Positions 9,087 through 18,739 of a stretch of DNA of 64,000 nt are shown piece by piece. The stretch is from Sulfitobacter aestuariivivens (GTDB lineage Bacteria > Pseudomonadota > Alphaproteobacteria > Rhodobacterales > Rhodobacteraceae), in assembly GCF_014763045.1 (NCBI RefSeq), contig NZ_JACTAG010000001.1:1426001-1490000 (forward strand). Direction: 5' to 3'. Each line of letters starts with the position of its first letter. The stretch's first letter is position 1. Below the pieces are notes generated by a model. That model worked only from the letters and a program-made list of their open reading frames with translations. It did not search any database and was not told where the DNA came from. A program made the translations under genes and the position numbers.

Positions 9087-10096
9087 CTGTCGCTGACACC
9101 CGCTTGCGCAAATGTCGCCATGCCCGCATGGCAGGCCATCGCAACCTTAAGGATCGCAATTGCCGTCGCTGCCCCCGAGGCCTCACCAAGGCGCATCCCC
9201 AATTGCAAGAGCGGCTCTTTTCCCAATGCGTCCAGCACCTTGCCATGCGCGCCTTCCGCGCTCAGGTGGCCCGCCACAGCATGATCAAGGGCACCAGATT
9301 GGGCTTTTTCCAAACATAGCGCCGCCGCGGAGCAGATAAAGCCATCAAGGATGACAGGGATGCGTTCCTGCCGCGCCCGTGCGATGGCCCCTGCCATGGC
9401 CGCCAATTCGCGCCCGCCCAATCGCTGCAAGGTGTCCAGGCCGTCGCCTTGCCCGCCATGCAGGGCGACACCTTCGGCGACAACCTTTGTCTTCAGGGCC
9501 AGACCTGCGTCATCCACGCCTGTGCCGCGACCAGTCCAGTCGGCAGCGTCCCCGCCAAGGATCGCACAGGCCAGCGCGGCGGCGGACGTGGTATTGGCAA
9601 TTCCCATTTCCCCGACCACCAGCACGTCCGCATCCGGGTTTACCTGGTCCCATCCAGCCCTGAGCGCCTTGACGAATGCGGCCTCATCCATCGCTGGCGC
9701 GGTGGTGAAGTCTGCGGTCGGCTGATCAAGGTCAAGCGCCACCACATCCAGCGTTGCCCCATTGGCGCGCGCGATCTGATTGATCGCCGCGCCGCCGTGC
9801 TGGAAATTCAGCACCATCTGTTCGGTGACTTCGGCTGGAAAGGCAGAGACACCACGTGCGGCCACACCGTGGTTTCCCGCAAAGACAATAACCTGAGGCG
9901 TCGTGATCTCTGCATTTTCACCGCCGCGCCAACTGCGATACCATATCGCCAGATCTTCCAGACGGCCCAAAGCGCCGGGTGGTTTTGTCAACTGAGCGTT
10001 GTGATCTGATGCGGCGGCTTGGGCTGCGGCATCGATTGTCTCTTGCGCCGCAAGCACAGCGCGAAATTCAGAAAGGGTTGCAAAGGTATCGCTCAT
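9083..10096 (-). CDS. cobT: Nicotinate-nucleotide--dimethylbenzimidazole phosphoribosyltransferase
   Basis: A 337-residue enzyme of cobalamin lower-ligand assembly, making alpha-ribazole 5'-phosphate from dimethylbenzimidazole and nicotinate mononucleotide. Diagnostic segments are [48 protein letters not shown] and the C-terminal [13 protein letters not shown], whose Glu (about E305) corresponds to the catalytic base of CobT. Length is close to the usual 340-356. AGGG precedes ATG at 10096. It is divergent from cobS with only 83 bp between starts, too short for a cobalamin riboswitch; the pair likely shares a promoter region. Confidence 0.95.
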   Translation of the reverse strand: MSDTFATLSEFRAVLAAQETIDAAAQAAASDHNAQLTKPPGALGRLEDLAIWYRSWRGGENAEITTPQVIVFAGNHGVAARGVSAFPAEVTEQMVLNFQHGGAAINQIARANGATLDVVALDLDQPTADFTTAPAMDEAAFVKALRAGWDQVNPDADVLVVGEMGIANTTSAAALACAILGGDAADWTGRGTGVDDAGLALKTKVVAEGVALHGGQGDGLDTLQRLGGRELAAMAGAIARARQERIPVILDGFICSAAALCLEKAQSGALDHAVAGHLSAEGAHGKVLDALGKEPLLQLGMRLGEASGAATAIAILKVAMACHAGMATFAQAGVSDS

Positions 10097-10179
10097 GAGA
10101 GGCCCTGTTTTTGGAGATTGTCTTTCCGCCCTCTCTAGCCGTAGCGTGGCCCCGGCGAAAGAGCCGGAGGGGCAGATAA

Positions 10180-10965
10180 ATGCGCGTTACCGACATCGGC
10201 GAATGGACAAAGATTTTTCGGCCCGGAGACATGGTGCTGGCCTTGGCGTTGCTGACCCGTTTGCCCTTTCCGCACACACCTTCTGCTGCCCGGGCCCCTG
10301 CTGCTGCAGCCTGGGCGTACCCACTGGTCGGGGTGGTGGTGGGCCTGCTGGCGCTCGCCGTCGGATGGGCGGTGCAATGGCTGGGCGCGACGGCACCAAT
10401 CACCGCAATGGTCGTCTTGGCGACAGGCATCGTGGTGACCGGGGCCATGCACGAGGACGGGCTGGCCGACTGCGCCGATGGGTTCTGGGGCGGCTGGACT
10501 GTGGCAAGGCGGCTGGAGATCATGAAAGACAGTCAGATCGGCACCTATGGTGTGATCGCACTGGTAATGTCGCTGCTCACCCGCTGGTATGTGCTGACAA
10601 TGCTCATCGACAAGGGCGCGCTGGTGGGCGCGGTGCTGGTGTCTGCAGTCATAAGCCGTGCTGCAATGGTGGGCGTGATGCATTGGCTGCCCAACGCGCG
10701 CAAGATCGGGCTTTCGGCGCAGACCGGGCGGCCAGCGGGGGCGCCAACGGTTATGGCGCTGGGGATTGCGGTGGTGGCGGCTGTGGCCGCCCCTACGGTG
10801 TCGATGTTTTGGCTGCTGATCTTTGCAGCGCTGGTGACGGTGGCCGCTGGGCGCGTCGCGCGGCGCAAGATTGGGGGTCAGACGGGGGATGTGCTGGGGG
10901 CAACACAGCAGGTGGTGGAGATCACCGTGCTGGTGGCCTTTGATGTGATGATTTCAAGCTGGTGA
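10180..10965 (+). CDS. cobS: Adenosylcobinamide-GDP ribazoletransferase (cobalamin synthase)
   Basis: A 261-residue polytopic inner-membrane enzyme that joins adenosylcobinamide-GDP with alpha-ribazole, the last step of cobalamin assembly. The family hallmark is intact: [15 protein letters not shown] followed by [15 protein letters not shown], the acidic metal-binding region. Five to six hydrophobic helices are visible. GGAGGGG lies upstream of ATG 10180. It works with CobT, encoded divergently next door. The protein ends where a degraded integrase begins on the other strand. Confidence 0.95.
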   Translation: MRVTDIGEWTKIFRPGDMVLALALLTRLPFPHTPSAARAPAAAAWAYPLVGVVVGLLALAVGWAVQWLGATAPITAMVVLATGIVVTGAMHEDGLADCADGFWGGWTVARRLEIMKDSQIGTYGVIALVMSLLTRWYVLTMLIDKGALVGAVLVSAVISRAAMVGVMHWLPNARKIGLSAQTGRPAGAPTVMALGIAVVAAVAAPTVSMFWLLIFAALVTVAAGRVARRKIGGQTGDVLGATQQVVEITVLVAFDVMISSW

Positions 10966-11430
10966 TTTGAGAAGAACTGCTTTGCGGGAATGTGCTGCCG
11001 TCATAAAGCAAGCGTCAATGACAGCTTTCTCGGCGCCAAACAGGGTCCGTAAAGGACGGCGGAAAACCCGTTCTGGCACTGCCTTAAGGATTTTGCGCAT
11101 TACGGCGGCGATCGAGACATCGGAGAGTGGCCTGCCGCGAGGTGCCCAAACAACAGCGGGTTGCCTGTCGCACGCGGCAACCCTGCGAGAATGTCCAACG
11201 ACCAGATGGATAACGGAACGCGGTGAGGTTTCCCGGATGATGGGATTTTCGACGGCTGCCGCCCGGGCTGGATCGTCCACAAGCCCTTTTCGACATCTAT
11301 CTCGTCCCAGATCGCAAACCTTACGGCACCGGTACGTGACGCCATCAACGCTTGGAACTCAACGGCTCGCGCGCTTGTCCCTTGGCGGGACTGCAATTCT
11401 TGGTACCAGGGTGCTGCGTCACTGAGTTGC
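10966..11430 (-). pseudogene. Degraded tyrosine recombinase (P4-type integrase) fragment
   Basis: Reading leftward from about 11430, one frame gives QLSDAAPWYQELQSRQG, then ARAVEFQALMASRTGAVRFA and IWDEIDVEKGLWTIQPGR, then HRVPLSIWSLDILAGL. This matches the central catalytic part of P4-like integrases, where the usual pattern is AARTGEVRxAxWDEID...HRVPLS. The frame breaks near 11240 and a second frame continues with RGRPLSDVSIAAVMRKIL, the next conserved block. The N-terminal DNA-binding part and the C-terminal His/Tyr box are missing. It is a relic of an element once integrated beside cobS. No tRNA or attachment repeat was found. Confidence 0.75.
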
Positions 11431-11724
11431 TATGCCGGGTAGTTTTGAGCGCCTGTCAGCTATGTTGGTACAGACTGTCATTTGGACGCTGTCATGTAAT
11501 TGATAAGAAGGGAGCCACCCCTAGCATATCGATAAGACATCAAAGATGGACCGGAACCAGAAGCCAGGCTGAGTGACATTTAATTTGCTCAAGCAAACGA
11601 AGACCAAAAGGACTGTCCATAGACAGTAAATATGAAGGCACGTCAGAGGACGGCAAGCCGCAGTCGTCGGTCGTCAGAGCTACATTCTCTCCCTCACCAT
11701 AAGCGGCATCTTCCGGTCTTGCCC
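11431..11724. other. Gene-free stretch between integrase relic and EamA transporter
   Basis: No convincing ORF. The only visible structure is a short perfect hairpin, ACTGTC-CATA-GACAGT, near 11614-11629. Base composition is more A+T-rich than flanking genes, consistent with remnant mobile DNA. Confidence 0.4.
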
Positions 11725-12564
11725 CTACGCGCTGAGACCGATCAAAGCGATGCCGAACACCATGATCACGGCCGCTCCCACGCGCCGCTTCCAATTACCC
11801 TCTTTCAGGAGAAAATAACCGATCAGCGTTGCAAAGATTACGGATGTTTCGCGCAGGGCCGATACAGCGCCCAAAGGAGCGAAGTTCTTGGCGTAGAGGA
11901 CAAGACCGTAGGCCGTCATGGAAACCATACCTCCGGCGATTCCCACGATCCAGATGCGCAGCGGCAAGGCGCTCAATGTCTGCCGCCTGCGATAGCCGGC
12001 AAACGCGGCGATAAAGACATGCAGGAACGCGCCCCACGCCCAATAGCTCAGCGTGTTGCCCGACAGGCGCACACCGACACCATCAACCAGCGAATAGACG
12101 GAAATGCAGAAACCGGTTCCCAACGATAATGACATGGCCGTGGCGCCAACGCCTGATCGCAGCGCTTTCCAATTGCTCAGCACTATGCCGACACTGATCA
12201 AACCTATTCCGGTCCAGACCAGAGGCGGCAAGACCTCACCCAGCAGCAACCAGGCCCAAAGGGACACAAGGGCCGGTACGCTGCCCCGCGCGATGGGATA
12301 GACGACGCCAAGATCCCCGTGATGATAAGCACGTCCCAACAGATAGAAATATGCAAAGTGCACAAGCGTGGAGAGGCCGATGTAGACAAAGCTTTCAGCG
12401 CTCGGCAGCGGGAGCACGACAATCATCACCGTGCCGGGCAAAACGTGACCCAGGGCGACAAGACCCAGGGTTGCGGTGCGGTCCGCTGCGGTTTTGATAA
12501 TTGTGTTCCAGACGGCATGCAGCAAGGCTGCCGACAGGATAAGAGCCACGATGAACGGGGTCAT
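11725..12564 (-). CDS. EamA/DMT-superfamily transporter
   Basis: About 279 residues with ten predicted transmembrane helices in two EamA repeats. The family pattern is visible in LSAALLHAVWNTIIK, YPIARGSVPALVSLWAWLLL, LRETSVIFATLIGYFLLKEG and the final VGAAVIMVFGIALI. Members export amino acids, nucleotides or other metabolites; substrate cannot be read from sequence. The start at 12564 is preferred to an upstream in-frame codon at 12675 because AAGGA lies before it and the protein then begins directly with helix 1. It lies 185 bp downstream of the M81 peptidase on the same strand and could be the last gene of that operon. Confidence 0.85.
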   Translation of the reverse strand: MTPFIVALILSAALLHAVWNTIIKTAADRTATLGLVALGHVLPGTVMIVVLPLPSAESFVYIGLSTLVHFAYFYLLGRAYHHGDLGVVYPIARGSVPALVSLWAWLLLGEVLPPLVWTGIGLISVGIVLSNWKALRSGVGATAMSLSLGTGFCISVYSLVDGVGVRLSGNTLSYWAWGAFLHVFIAAFAGYRRRQTLSALPLRIWIVGIAGGMVSMTAYGLVLYAKNFAPLGAVSALRETSVIFATLIGYFLLKEGNWKRRVGAAVIMVFGIALIGLSA

Positions 12565-12749
12565 TGTATTCCTTATAGGATTCGAATCCAAAGTATCGGA
12601 CTTCGTTTCGGTCACCAGCCTTAAAAGCAGCTTGTGCAAATTCAGCGCTCGGGGGTGCAGCCGACCTTGCGCCAAGGATCTGCGGCCGATCCCGTATGAT
12701 CAACAGCACAACCCGCCACGCGTCTTTAGGCTGCCAGCGGGAAGTCGGG

Positions 12750-14222
12750 TCACGCGTCCAGCGGAAACATCGGGCGCGGCACAACCATGTAATCCAGTGA
12801 TCCGTAGTTGAGCGTGCACAGCGCACCGCTGTCGCAAACGATGATCCGCCCGGCAATCGGAGCGAAAGCCGCCCGAAAATGCTGCATGGACTTGAGCACA
12901 ACGACCGCTTTGCGTGCCGGATCAATGCCGAAAGTTTCGAATTGTTTGAGATCCAGCATCTGATGCGGAATCGTCACGATCAGGATATCGATCCCGGCCA
13001 CGTGCAACACCGCGGTCGGGCCAAAGCTGCGTTCCAAGCCGCCAAGGATCGGACCACTGCCAACGACACGCCCATCGCCGGTCCATTTCACGATGCCGGT
13101 GACGGTCAACGGCCCCCCGCCAAACTCTGGCGCGGTTTTTCCACCGATGGACAATGTGACCTCGACACCCAAAGTTTGCGCATTCAGATACGCCGCTGCC
13201 GCCGGATCGATCAGGGGGCCAAAGCACGCGTTGTCCACGCCCGCCTCTATCAACGCAGACAACAGGCCCGTTGCATCGCCGTAAGCGCCGGAACCGGGGT
13301 TGTCCGCATAATCTGCCACGATCAATGGCCCAGCGGTGGCATTCCACTTCCGGGCCTCCTCCGCCGCTTGGGCACTGTCCATATAGGTATTGAGCACCTC
13401 AAAGCGTCGCGCCCATATGTCATCGGCCAGCGTGTTTCCGATCTTTTGATGCGCCGCGCAATCTCCGTCGCATGTAACCAGAACCGTTGGGCCCACTTCG
13501 GCAATATCTGCACAGGGGAACGCGCCATTGATGCTGATGGCATAGACGCCCTTTCGGGTCTCAAAGGCGCGGGCCAGAGCGTGCCGTTCGATCATCGGGC
13601 CAAGGTCGGTACGCCCGCCATTTGCCTCCTCCAACATGGGTTGGTGAAAGCGCAAAGTGCAGGGGTGGATGTCACCCGTCATGGTGCGGTTCAACAGCTC
13701 GGCTGCACGCCGCCCCGTGGCACGGACGTCGACATGAGGGTAGGTCGTGAAGGACACCAGGATTTGCGCCAGATCACACATCTGCGTCGTGACATTGGCA
13801 TGCGGGTCCAGCGTGACGGCAATGGGCACATCCGGGCCGAGTATCGCGCGCATACGCCGCAAAATCTCTCCCTCGCCATCCTCACAAAAGTCAGTGACCA
13901 TTGCGCCATGCAGCATCAGAAACACGCCGTCCCACTGCGCGTTGGCCGCGGCAATCAGCGGTTCTGTCAGCACATCAAACGCGGCGCGCGTTACCTTGCC
14001 CCCCGGCCCCGCAGCGGCACTGATGACATGGTGCACCTCCCAATCGTAGTCACGCCCGACATCAAGCAGCCCGGCCAGCTCCGTGTTCTTGTCGCCCCGT
14101 CTTGCAATCGCCTGATCGCCTTGCAGAAGATATCGATCCTCAAAGCTGCGCACCGTTGTGGGATACACATTGAACGTATTGGTTTCATGGGACATTTCAG
14201 CGCTCAAAACTTTGAAGCTCAA
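12750..14222 (-). CDS. M81 family metallopeptidase (MlrC / microcystinase C-like)
   Basis: A 490-residue protein of the MlrC (DUF1485/M81) family, named after the enzyme that cleaves linear microcystin fragments. Diagnostic segments: EMSHETNTFNVYP at the N-terminus, VFLMLHGAMVTDFCEDGEGE, VTLDPHANV (putative zinc ligands), and EANGGRTD before the second half. The start is a TTG whose last two bases and following A overlap the TGA of the upstream RpiR gene, so translation is probably coupled. Rhodobacterales carry many MlrC paralogues beside peptide ABC transporters, which fits the divergent transporter here; the natural substrate is probably a modified peptide or amide rather than microcystin (inference). 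Confidence 0.85.
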   Translation of the reverse strand: MSFKVLSAEMSHETNTFNVYPTTVRSFEDRYLLQGDQAIARRGDKNTELAGLLDVGRDYDWEVHHVISAAAGPGGKVTRAAFDVLTEPLIAAANAQWDGVFLMLHGAMVTDFCEDGEGEILRRMRAILGPDVPIAVTLDPHANVTTQMCDLAQILVSFTTYPHVDVRATGRRAAELLNRTMTGDIHPCTLRFHQPMLEEANGGRTDLGPMIERHALARAFETRKGVYAISINGAFPCADIAEVGPTVLVTCDGDCAAHQKIGNTLADDIWARRFEVLNTYMDSAQAAEEARKWNATAGPLIVADYADNPGSGAYGDATGLLSALIEAGVDNACFGPLIDPAAAAYLNAQTLGVEVTLSIGGKTAPEFGGGPLTVTGIVKWTGDGRVVGSGPILGGLERSFGPTAVLHVAGIDILIVTIPHQMLDLKQFETFGIDPARKAVVVLKSMQHFRAAFAPIAGRIIVCDSGALCTLNYGSLDYMVVPRPMFPLDA

Positions 14223-15118
14223 GATCGTTTTCCCTTGGTCTTTGGTTTGTAAGGCGCGGTTTGAGCTACATGGCCCGTAAATTTTCCGTAAAGCTGGGCA
14301 ATCCTGTTCATGCGGGCCTCGACCTCTGGACCAAGTTCCATGAAAACACCGTTAACGAGAAGGTTCGCAAGGCTGGCCATCTGAGCGGTGGATTCCCAGA
14401 ACAGGTTGAACGAGGTCGGCACCACGAAAATCTCATCGGCAACGCTATGGCCCCAATCGCAATAGGGATCGGTGATCAGGGTCACCGGAATACCTGCCGC
14501 CTTTGCCTCTGCAGCCAGCAGCGGCGCGTTCTTGGAATAGCGGCGCGCCTCGAACATCACGAGGGCGGTGTCCGTGTTATCTGTCGCCAGCAGATCGGCA
14601 AAATTGCCGCTGGCAAGATCAAGCAACTGCACCTTGTCCCGGAGGTATTGCAACTGATGCGCAAACACTTCGGCGATGCCGCGCTCGGTCTGAAATCCGA
14701 CGACGAAAACCGACGGTGCTGTGGCCAGTCGCTTGACCACGCGCTTCCATTCCGGCGTGTAGGCTGCCTCATAGACCGCAACGAGGGCCGCCATTTCCAG
14801 TTCCAGACCGCGGGTCAATTGATCTTCTCCGGCCAGCGTCCGTTCTTGAAGGTCGCGCAGCCGGTCCTTGATCAGCCAAGGTTGGTCGCCCATGTCGCTG
14901 CGCAGGTTCAACTTGAGGTCCTTGAACCCATCATAGCCAATTGCGCGGCAAAAACGCCCGACCGTTGGCTCACTGACCTTGACCTTGGCCGCGAGGCTGG
15001 CGGCTGTTTCAAAAGGCAAGGTCCCGAATTCCGCCAGCATATAGGTCGCTAGGGCCCGATCCGCCTTGGATGTGGACAAGACCGCATCGCTCAGACGTTC
15101 ACGCAGCGTTTTTGTCAT
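14219..15118 (-). CDS. RpiR/MurR family transcriptional regulator (HTH + SIS)
   Basis: A 299-residue regulator. Residues 1-80 form the HTH_6 domain (LRERLSDAVLSTSKADRALA, then ETAASLAAKVKVSEPTVGRF as the recognition region). Residues about 125-265 form a SIS domain (SVFVVGFQTERGIAEVFAHQ, DTALVMFEARRYSKN) that in this family binds a phosphosugar or other small effector. GGGAGGGG precedes ATG. It sits between the FAD oxidase and the M81 peptidase in one leftward unit and probably regulates this unit and the divergent ABC operon. A palindrome at 16370-16389 is the candidate operator. Confidence 0.9.
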   Translation of the reverse strand: MTKTLRERLSDAVLSTSKADRALATYMLAEFGTLPFETAASLAAKVKVSEPTVGRFCRAIGYDGFKDLKLNLRSDMGDQPWLIKDRLRDLQERTLAGEDQLTRGLELEMAALVAVYEAAYTPEWKRVVKRLATAPSVFVVGFQTERGIAEVFAHQLQYLRDKVQLLDLASGNFADLLATDNTDTALVMFEARRYSKNAPLLAAEAKAAGIPVTLITDPYCDWGHSVADEIFVVPTSFNLFWESTAQMASLANLLVNGVFMELGPEVEARMNRIAQLYGKFTGHVAQTAPYKPKTKGKRS

Positions 15119-15156
15119 GACCCCCTCCCTATTCGCTCATTTGATCGGTGCAATTT

Positions 15157-16266
15157 TCACAAAAGTCTCGCCGGTGACAAGGCAGGTGCAAAATCCTGCG
15201 ATTGCGTGCCGGGGCGCCCCGTAGCGATCAATTCGGTGGTCAGTACAGCCAAAGCGGGTGCCATCATGATCCCGAAACCACCCTGCCCCGCCAGCCAGAA
15301 GAAATCCGGGACCGCAGTGTCATAACCGACCACCGGCGTTTCATCCGCCACAAAGCTGCGCAGGCCGGCCCAACTGTGTTCGATCTTGGTGATTTTGAGT
15401 GTCGTCTCCCGCTCGATCCAATCGGCAAGTTCTGCGATGTCCATATCGTCAGGCCAGGCGTCGTGGGGGTCCGTCGGGGTGGCATCGCCGGGGGAGGCCA
15501 TGAGCATGCCGCCTTCAGGCTTGATGTAGGCACCTGAGACGGCGAAATCGACGGCTGGCAGGGCCGCGCATGTGATATCCGCCGGCGGCTTGATGATAAT
15601 CGCGGTACGCCGCTTTGGCACAAGCCCGATTGACCGTGCACCGGCCATTGCCCCGATCTGATCCGCCCAGGCACCTGCAGCATTGATCACGATGCCAGCT
15701 AAGAAACTGGTCCGGACCGTCTGAACAGTCCAGATCCCGTCTGCCCGTGTCATCGCCGTGACAGCCTGCCTTGTCTCAACCAGGGCGCCGCGCGCCTTTG
15801 CCCCCTTGAGGTAAGACGAATGCAAGCTCGACACGTCGATATCGGCCACGTTGGCCTCGAAAACCGCCTGTTCCACCCGGTCGGGCCGCAAGAATGGGAC
15901 CATGGCGCAGGCATCGGCGACGCTCATGCTGGAAACTTCCTCTCCCGGTTCCGAAAGGCCCAGCAGGGCGTCAAGCGCGCGTGCGTCACCCCCCTGCGCC
16001 ACCGTCAGACATCCACGCGGCGTCAAAAGCGGCGTTTCACAGAATCCATCAGGTGGTACACGGAAGAAGGCAGCACTTGCGATATTCACCTGTCGCACAA
16101 CCGAGTTGCCATAGTTTCTGGTAAAGAGTGCCGCCGATCGTCCTGTCGCATGGAATCCCGGGGCGTCTTCTTTCTCCAGCAGCAGCACCTTGCCGTAGGG
16201 CGCAAGCTCATGGGCTGCCGAGGCACCCGCGATCCCCCCTCCAATGATCAGAAAATCGTAGATCAC
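15157..16266 (-). CDS. FAD-dependent oxidoreductase of the DAO (glycine/D-amino acid oxidase) family
   Basis: About 369 residues. The N-terminal Rossmann motif is clear (FLIIGGGIAGASAAHELAPY, then LLLEKEDAPGFHATGRSAAL). A C-terminal DAO segment reads HSWAGLRSFVADETPVVGYD and FWLAGQGGFGIMMAPALAV. Relatives oxidise secondary or tertiary amines such as glycine, sarcosine, proline or D-amino acids. An ORF extension runs to 16395, but the GTG at 16266 is chosen because the protein then starts two residues before the dinucleotide-binding strand, with AGG upstream. It is first in a leftward operon with rpiR and the M81 peptidase, so an amine or amino acid released from an imported peptide is a reasonable substrate (inference). 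Confidence 0.85.
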   Translation of the reverse strand: MIYDFLIIGGGIAGASAAHELAPYGKVLLLEKEDAPGFHATGRSAALFTRNYGNSVVRQVNIASAAFFRVPPDGFCETPLLTPRGCLTVAQGGDARALDALLGLSEPGEEVSSMSVADACAMVPFLRPDRVEQAVFEANVADIDVSSLHSSYLKGAKARGALVETRQAVTAMTRADGIWTVQTVRTSFLAGIVINAAGAWADQIGAMAGARSIGLVPKRRTAIIIKPPADITCAALPAVDFAVSGAYIKPEGGMLMASPGDATPTDPHDAWPDDMDIAELADWIERETTLKITKIEHSWAGLRSFVADETPVVGYDTAVPDFFWLAGQGGFGIMMAPALAVLTTELIATGRPGTQSQDFAPALSPARLL

Positions 16267-16679
16267 CGAACCTGCCTTTCGGACAGCACATTGACGAAAC
16301 GGGTTGCCGGGCCCAAAGGACACCCCTTTGATCCACATTGCAAGAAAAACTAAAATAGTTGACTCTCTGAAAGTAATATTTCTTACTTTGGCCAACTCGT
16401 GGGAAGTTCCAATTTCAAATTCACCGGCCGTGCTGTTGCGGCATTCAGCATACGCGGATCCTCGGTTTGGCTGTCAGCCGAGGTCTGTACATGGCCACAA
16501 AGGAAGTCTGCTGCTCGCTCCCCACTCCAAAGTAACTGGCACATCGGCCCTGTAACTTCAGGCATATGCCCGACCGCAATCGCGGCGACGTATGACCTGA
16601 GACGATACTGAAAAATGGGCAAGAACGCCCGCGCGGTCCCCGCTTGGATACGCACCGAACAACCAACAAGGAGACACCA
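16267..16679. other. Divergent regulatory region between FAD-oxidase and ABC-transporter operons
   Basis: This 413-bp stretch has no credible gene. It must contain promoters for the leftward oxidase/rpiR/M81 operon and the rightward transporter operon. The clearest element is the palindrome at 16370-16389. A TTGACT hexamer at 16359-16364 could be a rightward -35 box, but no convincing -10 is spaced from it. The remainder up to the GGAG before 16680 shows nothing recognisable. Confidence 0.55.
16370..16389. promoter_or_regulatory. Perfect palindrome, candidate RpiR operator
   Basis: AAAGTAA (16370-16376) and TTACTTT (16383-16389) form a perfect 7-bp inverted repeat with a 6-bp spacer. The overlapping GAAA-N6-TTTC (16369-16382) has the shape of known RpiR-family sites. 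It is located between two divergent operons, one encoding an RpiR protein. Binding is inferred, not shown. Confidence 0.5.
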
Positions 16680-18719
16680 ATGAAGAAAATTCTGTTATCA
16701 AGCGCGGCACTTTCTGCCTTTGCAGGGGCCGCGATGGCTGCCTGCCCGGCTGTGACTGTGTCGGACCCCATGGGCATCGCCGCCGGGGCATTCCCGCAGC
16801 AATACGAACTGACTGAATTCCAGGGACTTGCTGATTGTTCGATGGATATGTCTGAAAACCCTGATATCGGCGCGATGAACGCCCGTATCCGCGGCAACCC
16901 CGAGATGCCTGCATTGGCGATGCGTCTTCCATCCGAACCGCTGGTCGTTGCCCCCTATGACACGATCGGCAGCTACGGCGGCATGTTCAATGCGCTGTCA
17001 AACGCGACCGAAGCAGGCACGTCCGACTTTATGTCGGTGCGCCACGTGAACCTTGTCCGCTTTTCCGACGATCTGACGACGATCGTGCCGCACGTCGCAA
17101 AAAGCTGGGCGTGGAACGATGACTACACACAACTGACGTTTGTTCTGCGTGAGGGTCACAAATGGTCGGACGGCCAACCGTTCACCGCCGAAGATGTCGC
17201 GTTCTGGTACGAAAATCTGAACATGGACACAAACGTGATCGAGGTTCCCAAAGCATGGTTGCTGGCGGGCGGCGAGAAGATGACGGTCGACGTTGTCGAT
17301 CCGCTGACCGTGCGGTTCAATATGCCAGCGCCAAAACTGGGCTTCCTCGCACACTTTGCAAACCACTACGGGCAGGGCTTCCAGCCCAAGCATTTCCTTG
17401 GCCAGTTCCACCCGGACATCAACGCGGACGCCGACTCGCTGGCGCAATCGTTCGGCTTTGAAAATGGCTATGACGCGATCAAGGCCTATTACGGCAGTTC
17501 CGACTGGATGGACACACCGACACCGATGCTGGCGCACCCCGACAAGGTCGCCAATCTGCCATTGGATGCGGCACCTACCCTTGAGAGCCACATCGTGATT
17601 GGCGAGACCACCGAGGGACGCCAGTTCGTTGCGAACCCTTACTTTTTCCAGGTCGATACGGCGGGCAATCAGCTTCCTTACATCAACGAGATGGACGAAA
17701 TCTTTGTTGGCGAAAGCGAAGTGCGGCTGCTGAAGCTGGTCAACGGTGAGGTTGATTACAAGGCCCAGGCGCTGCAAACCGATTATGTGCCTCTGCTGAT
17801 GGAAAGTCAGGAGAAAGGCGGCTTTGTCGTCGATCTGAAACCTGACATCACCATGCCGACCTTCGCCTTCAACGTCACTTCGGAAGACCCGGAAAAACGC
17901 AAGGTGTTTGGTGATCTGAAGTTCCGCCAAGCGATGTCTGTCGCGATGAACCGCGATGAGATCAACGAAGTTGCGATGTTCGGTCTTGGGACGCCGCAGC
18001 AATATGTCGGGTTCTCGCCTTCCCCTGATTTCATCACAGCGGAATGGACCGAGTATTTTACCCAGTATGATCCGGCGATGGCAAAGACCCTGCTGGACGA
18101 AATCGGCGTTGTGGACACGGACGGCGATGGCATGCGCGAACTGCCAAACGGGGACGCGTTGACGCTGAACCTGCAGGTTGCCACCCAAGGCATGTCAATC
18201 AAGATCGTTGAACTGGTTGGTCAAAGCTGGCGTGAGGTCGGCATCAACAACACGGTCAAAGAGGTCACGACGGACGAATATCGGTCGGCCCAATCCTCGA
18301 ACCAGCTTGATGTCACCATGTGGGAAAAAAGCGTTCCGCTGACCACTGTTCTTGGCAACCCGGAAATCTTCATTCCGCCATTCGACAACTACTTCAACAT
18401 GCGCACTGCGATGTTGTGGGGCGAATGGGTCGAATCCGATGGCACAGCGGGTGTGGAACCCCCCGCCTATGTGCTGACGATGATGGAAGATATCAACGCA
18501 TTCCAGGCAGCCGCCGTGGGCTCGCCTGAATCGGATGCCTTAGGTCTCAAGCTGGTCGAGAACATGACCGGGAACCTGCTGTTCATCGGCACGGTGAAAG
18601 AGCAAAAACCGATCTATCGCGCGGCAGCGCTCAAGAACGTCCCACCATTCAAGACGGCCTCGTATGCCTACTACAGGACATACCCCTACCGTCCCTCGCA
18701 GTGGTTCCTGGACGAATAG
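16680..18719 (+). CDS. ABC transporter substrate-binding protein, family 5 (peptide/opine)
   Basis: A 679-residue periplasmic solute receptor. The first 21-22 residues are a Sec signal peptide (MKKILLSSAALSAFAGAAMA). The family-5 core begins late, near residue 95 (SYGGMFNALS, then WAWNDDYTQLTFVLREGHKW and SDGQPFTAEDVAFWYEN). It is longer than the common 530 residues because of an extra N-terminal segment of about 70 residues. Start 16680 has GGAG upstream and begins exactly at the signal peptide. It is the first gene of a five-gene transporter operon and is separated from the permeases by a GC-rich hairpin. Substrate is probably a peptide or peptide-like compound. Confidence 0.9.
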   Translation: MKKILLSSAALSAFAGAAMAACPAVTVSDPMGIAAGAFPQQYELTEFQGLADCSMDMSENPDIGAMNARIRGNPEMPALAMRLPSEPLVVAPYDTIGSYGGMFNALSNATEAGTSDFMSVRHVNLVRFSDDLTTIVPHVAKSWAWNDDYTQLTFVLREGHKWSDGQPFTAEDVAFWYENLNMDTNVIEVPKAWLLAGGEKMTVDVVDPLTVRFNMPAPKLGFLAHFANHYGQGFQPKHFLGQFHPDINADADSLAQSFGFENGYDAIKAYYGSSDWMDTPTPMLAHPDKVANLPLDAAPTLESHIVIGETTEGRQFVANPYFFQVDTAGNQLPYINEMDEIFVGESEVRLLKLVNGEVDYKAQALQTDYVPLLMESQEKGGFVVDLKPDITMPTFAFNVTSEDPEKRKVFGDLKFRQAMSVAMNRDEINEVAMFGLGTPQQYVGFSPSPDFITAEWTEYFTQYDPAMAKTLLDEIGVVDTDGDGMRELPNGDALTLNLQVATQGMSIKIVELVGQSWREVGINNTVKEVTTDEYRSAQSSNQLDVTMWEKSVPLTTVLGNPEIFIPPFDNYFNMRTAMLWGEWVESDGTAGVEPPAYVLTMMEDINAFQAAAVGSPESDALGLKLVENMTGNLLFIGTVKEQKPIYRAAALKNVPPFKTASYAYYRTYPYRPSQWFLDE

Positions 18720-18739
18720 ACGATCCACACAATGAAACT

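Noticed and set aside
10097-10179. Possible cobalamin riboswitch between cobT and cobS
   Set aside because: Only 83 bp separate the starts and no B12-box sequence is visible.
12879-14252. 457-codon ORF on the plus strand
   Set aside because: It is antisense to the M81 peptidase gene, with Arg/His/Gln-rich composition and no domain; the minus-strand product has clear family motifs.
16998-18188. 396-codon ORF on the minus strand
   Set aside because: Antisense to the ABC substrate-binding protein gene; composition typical of a shadow frame.
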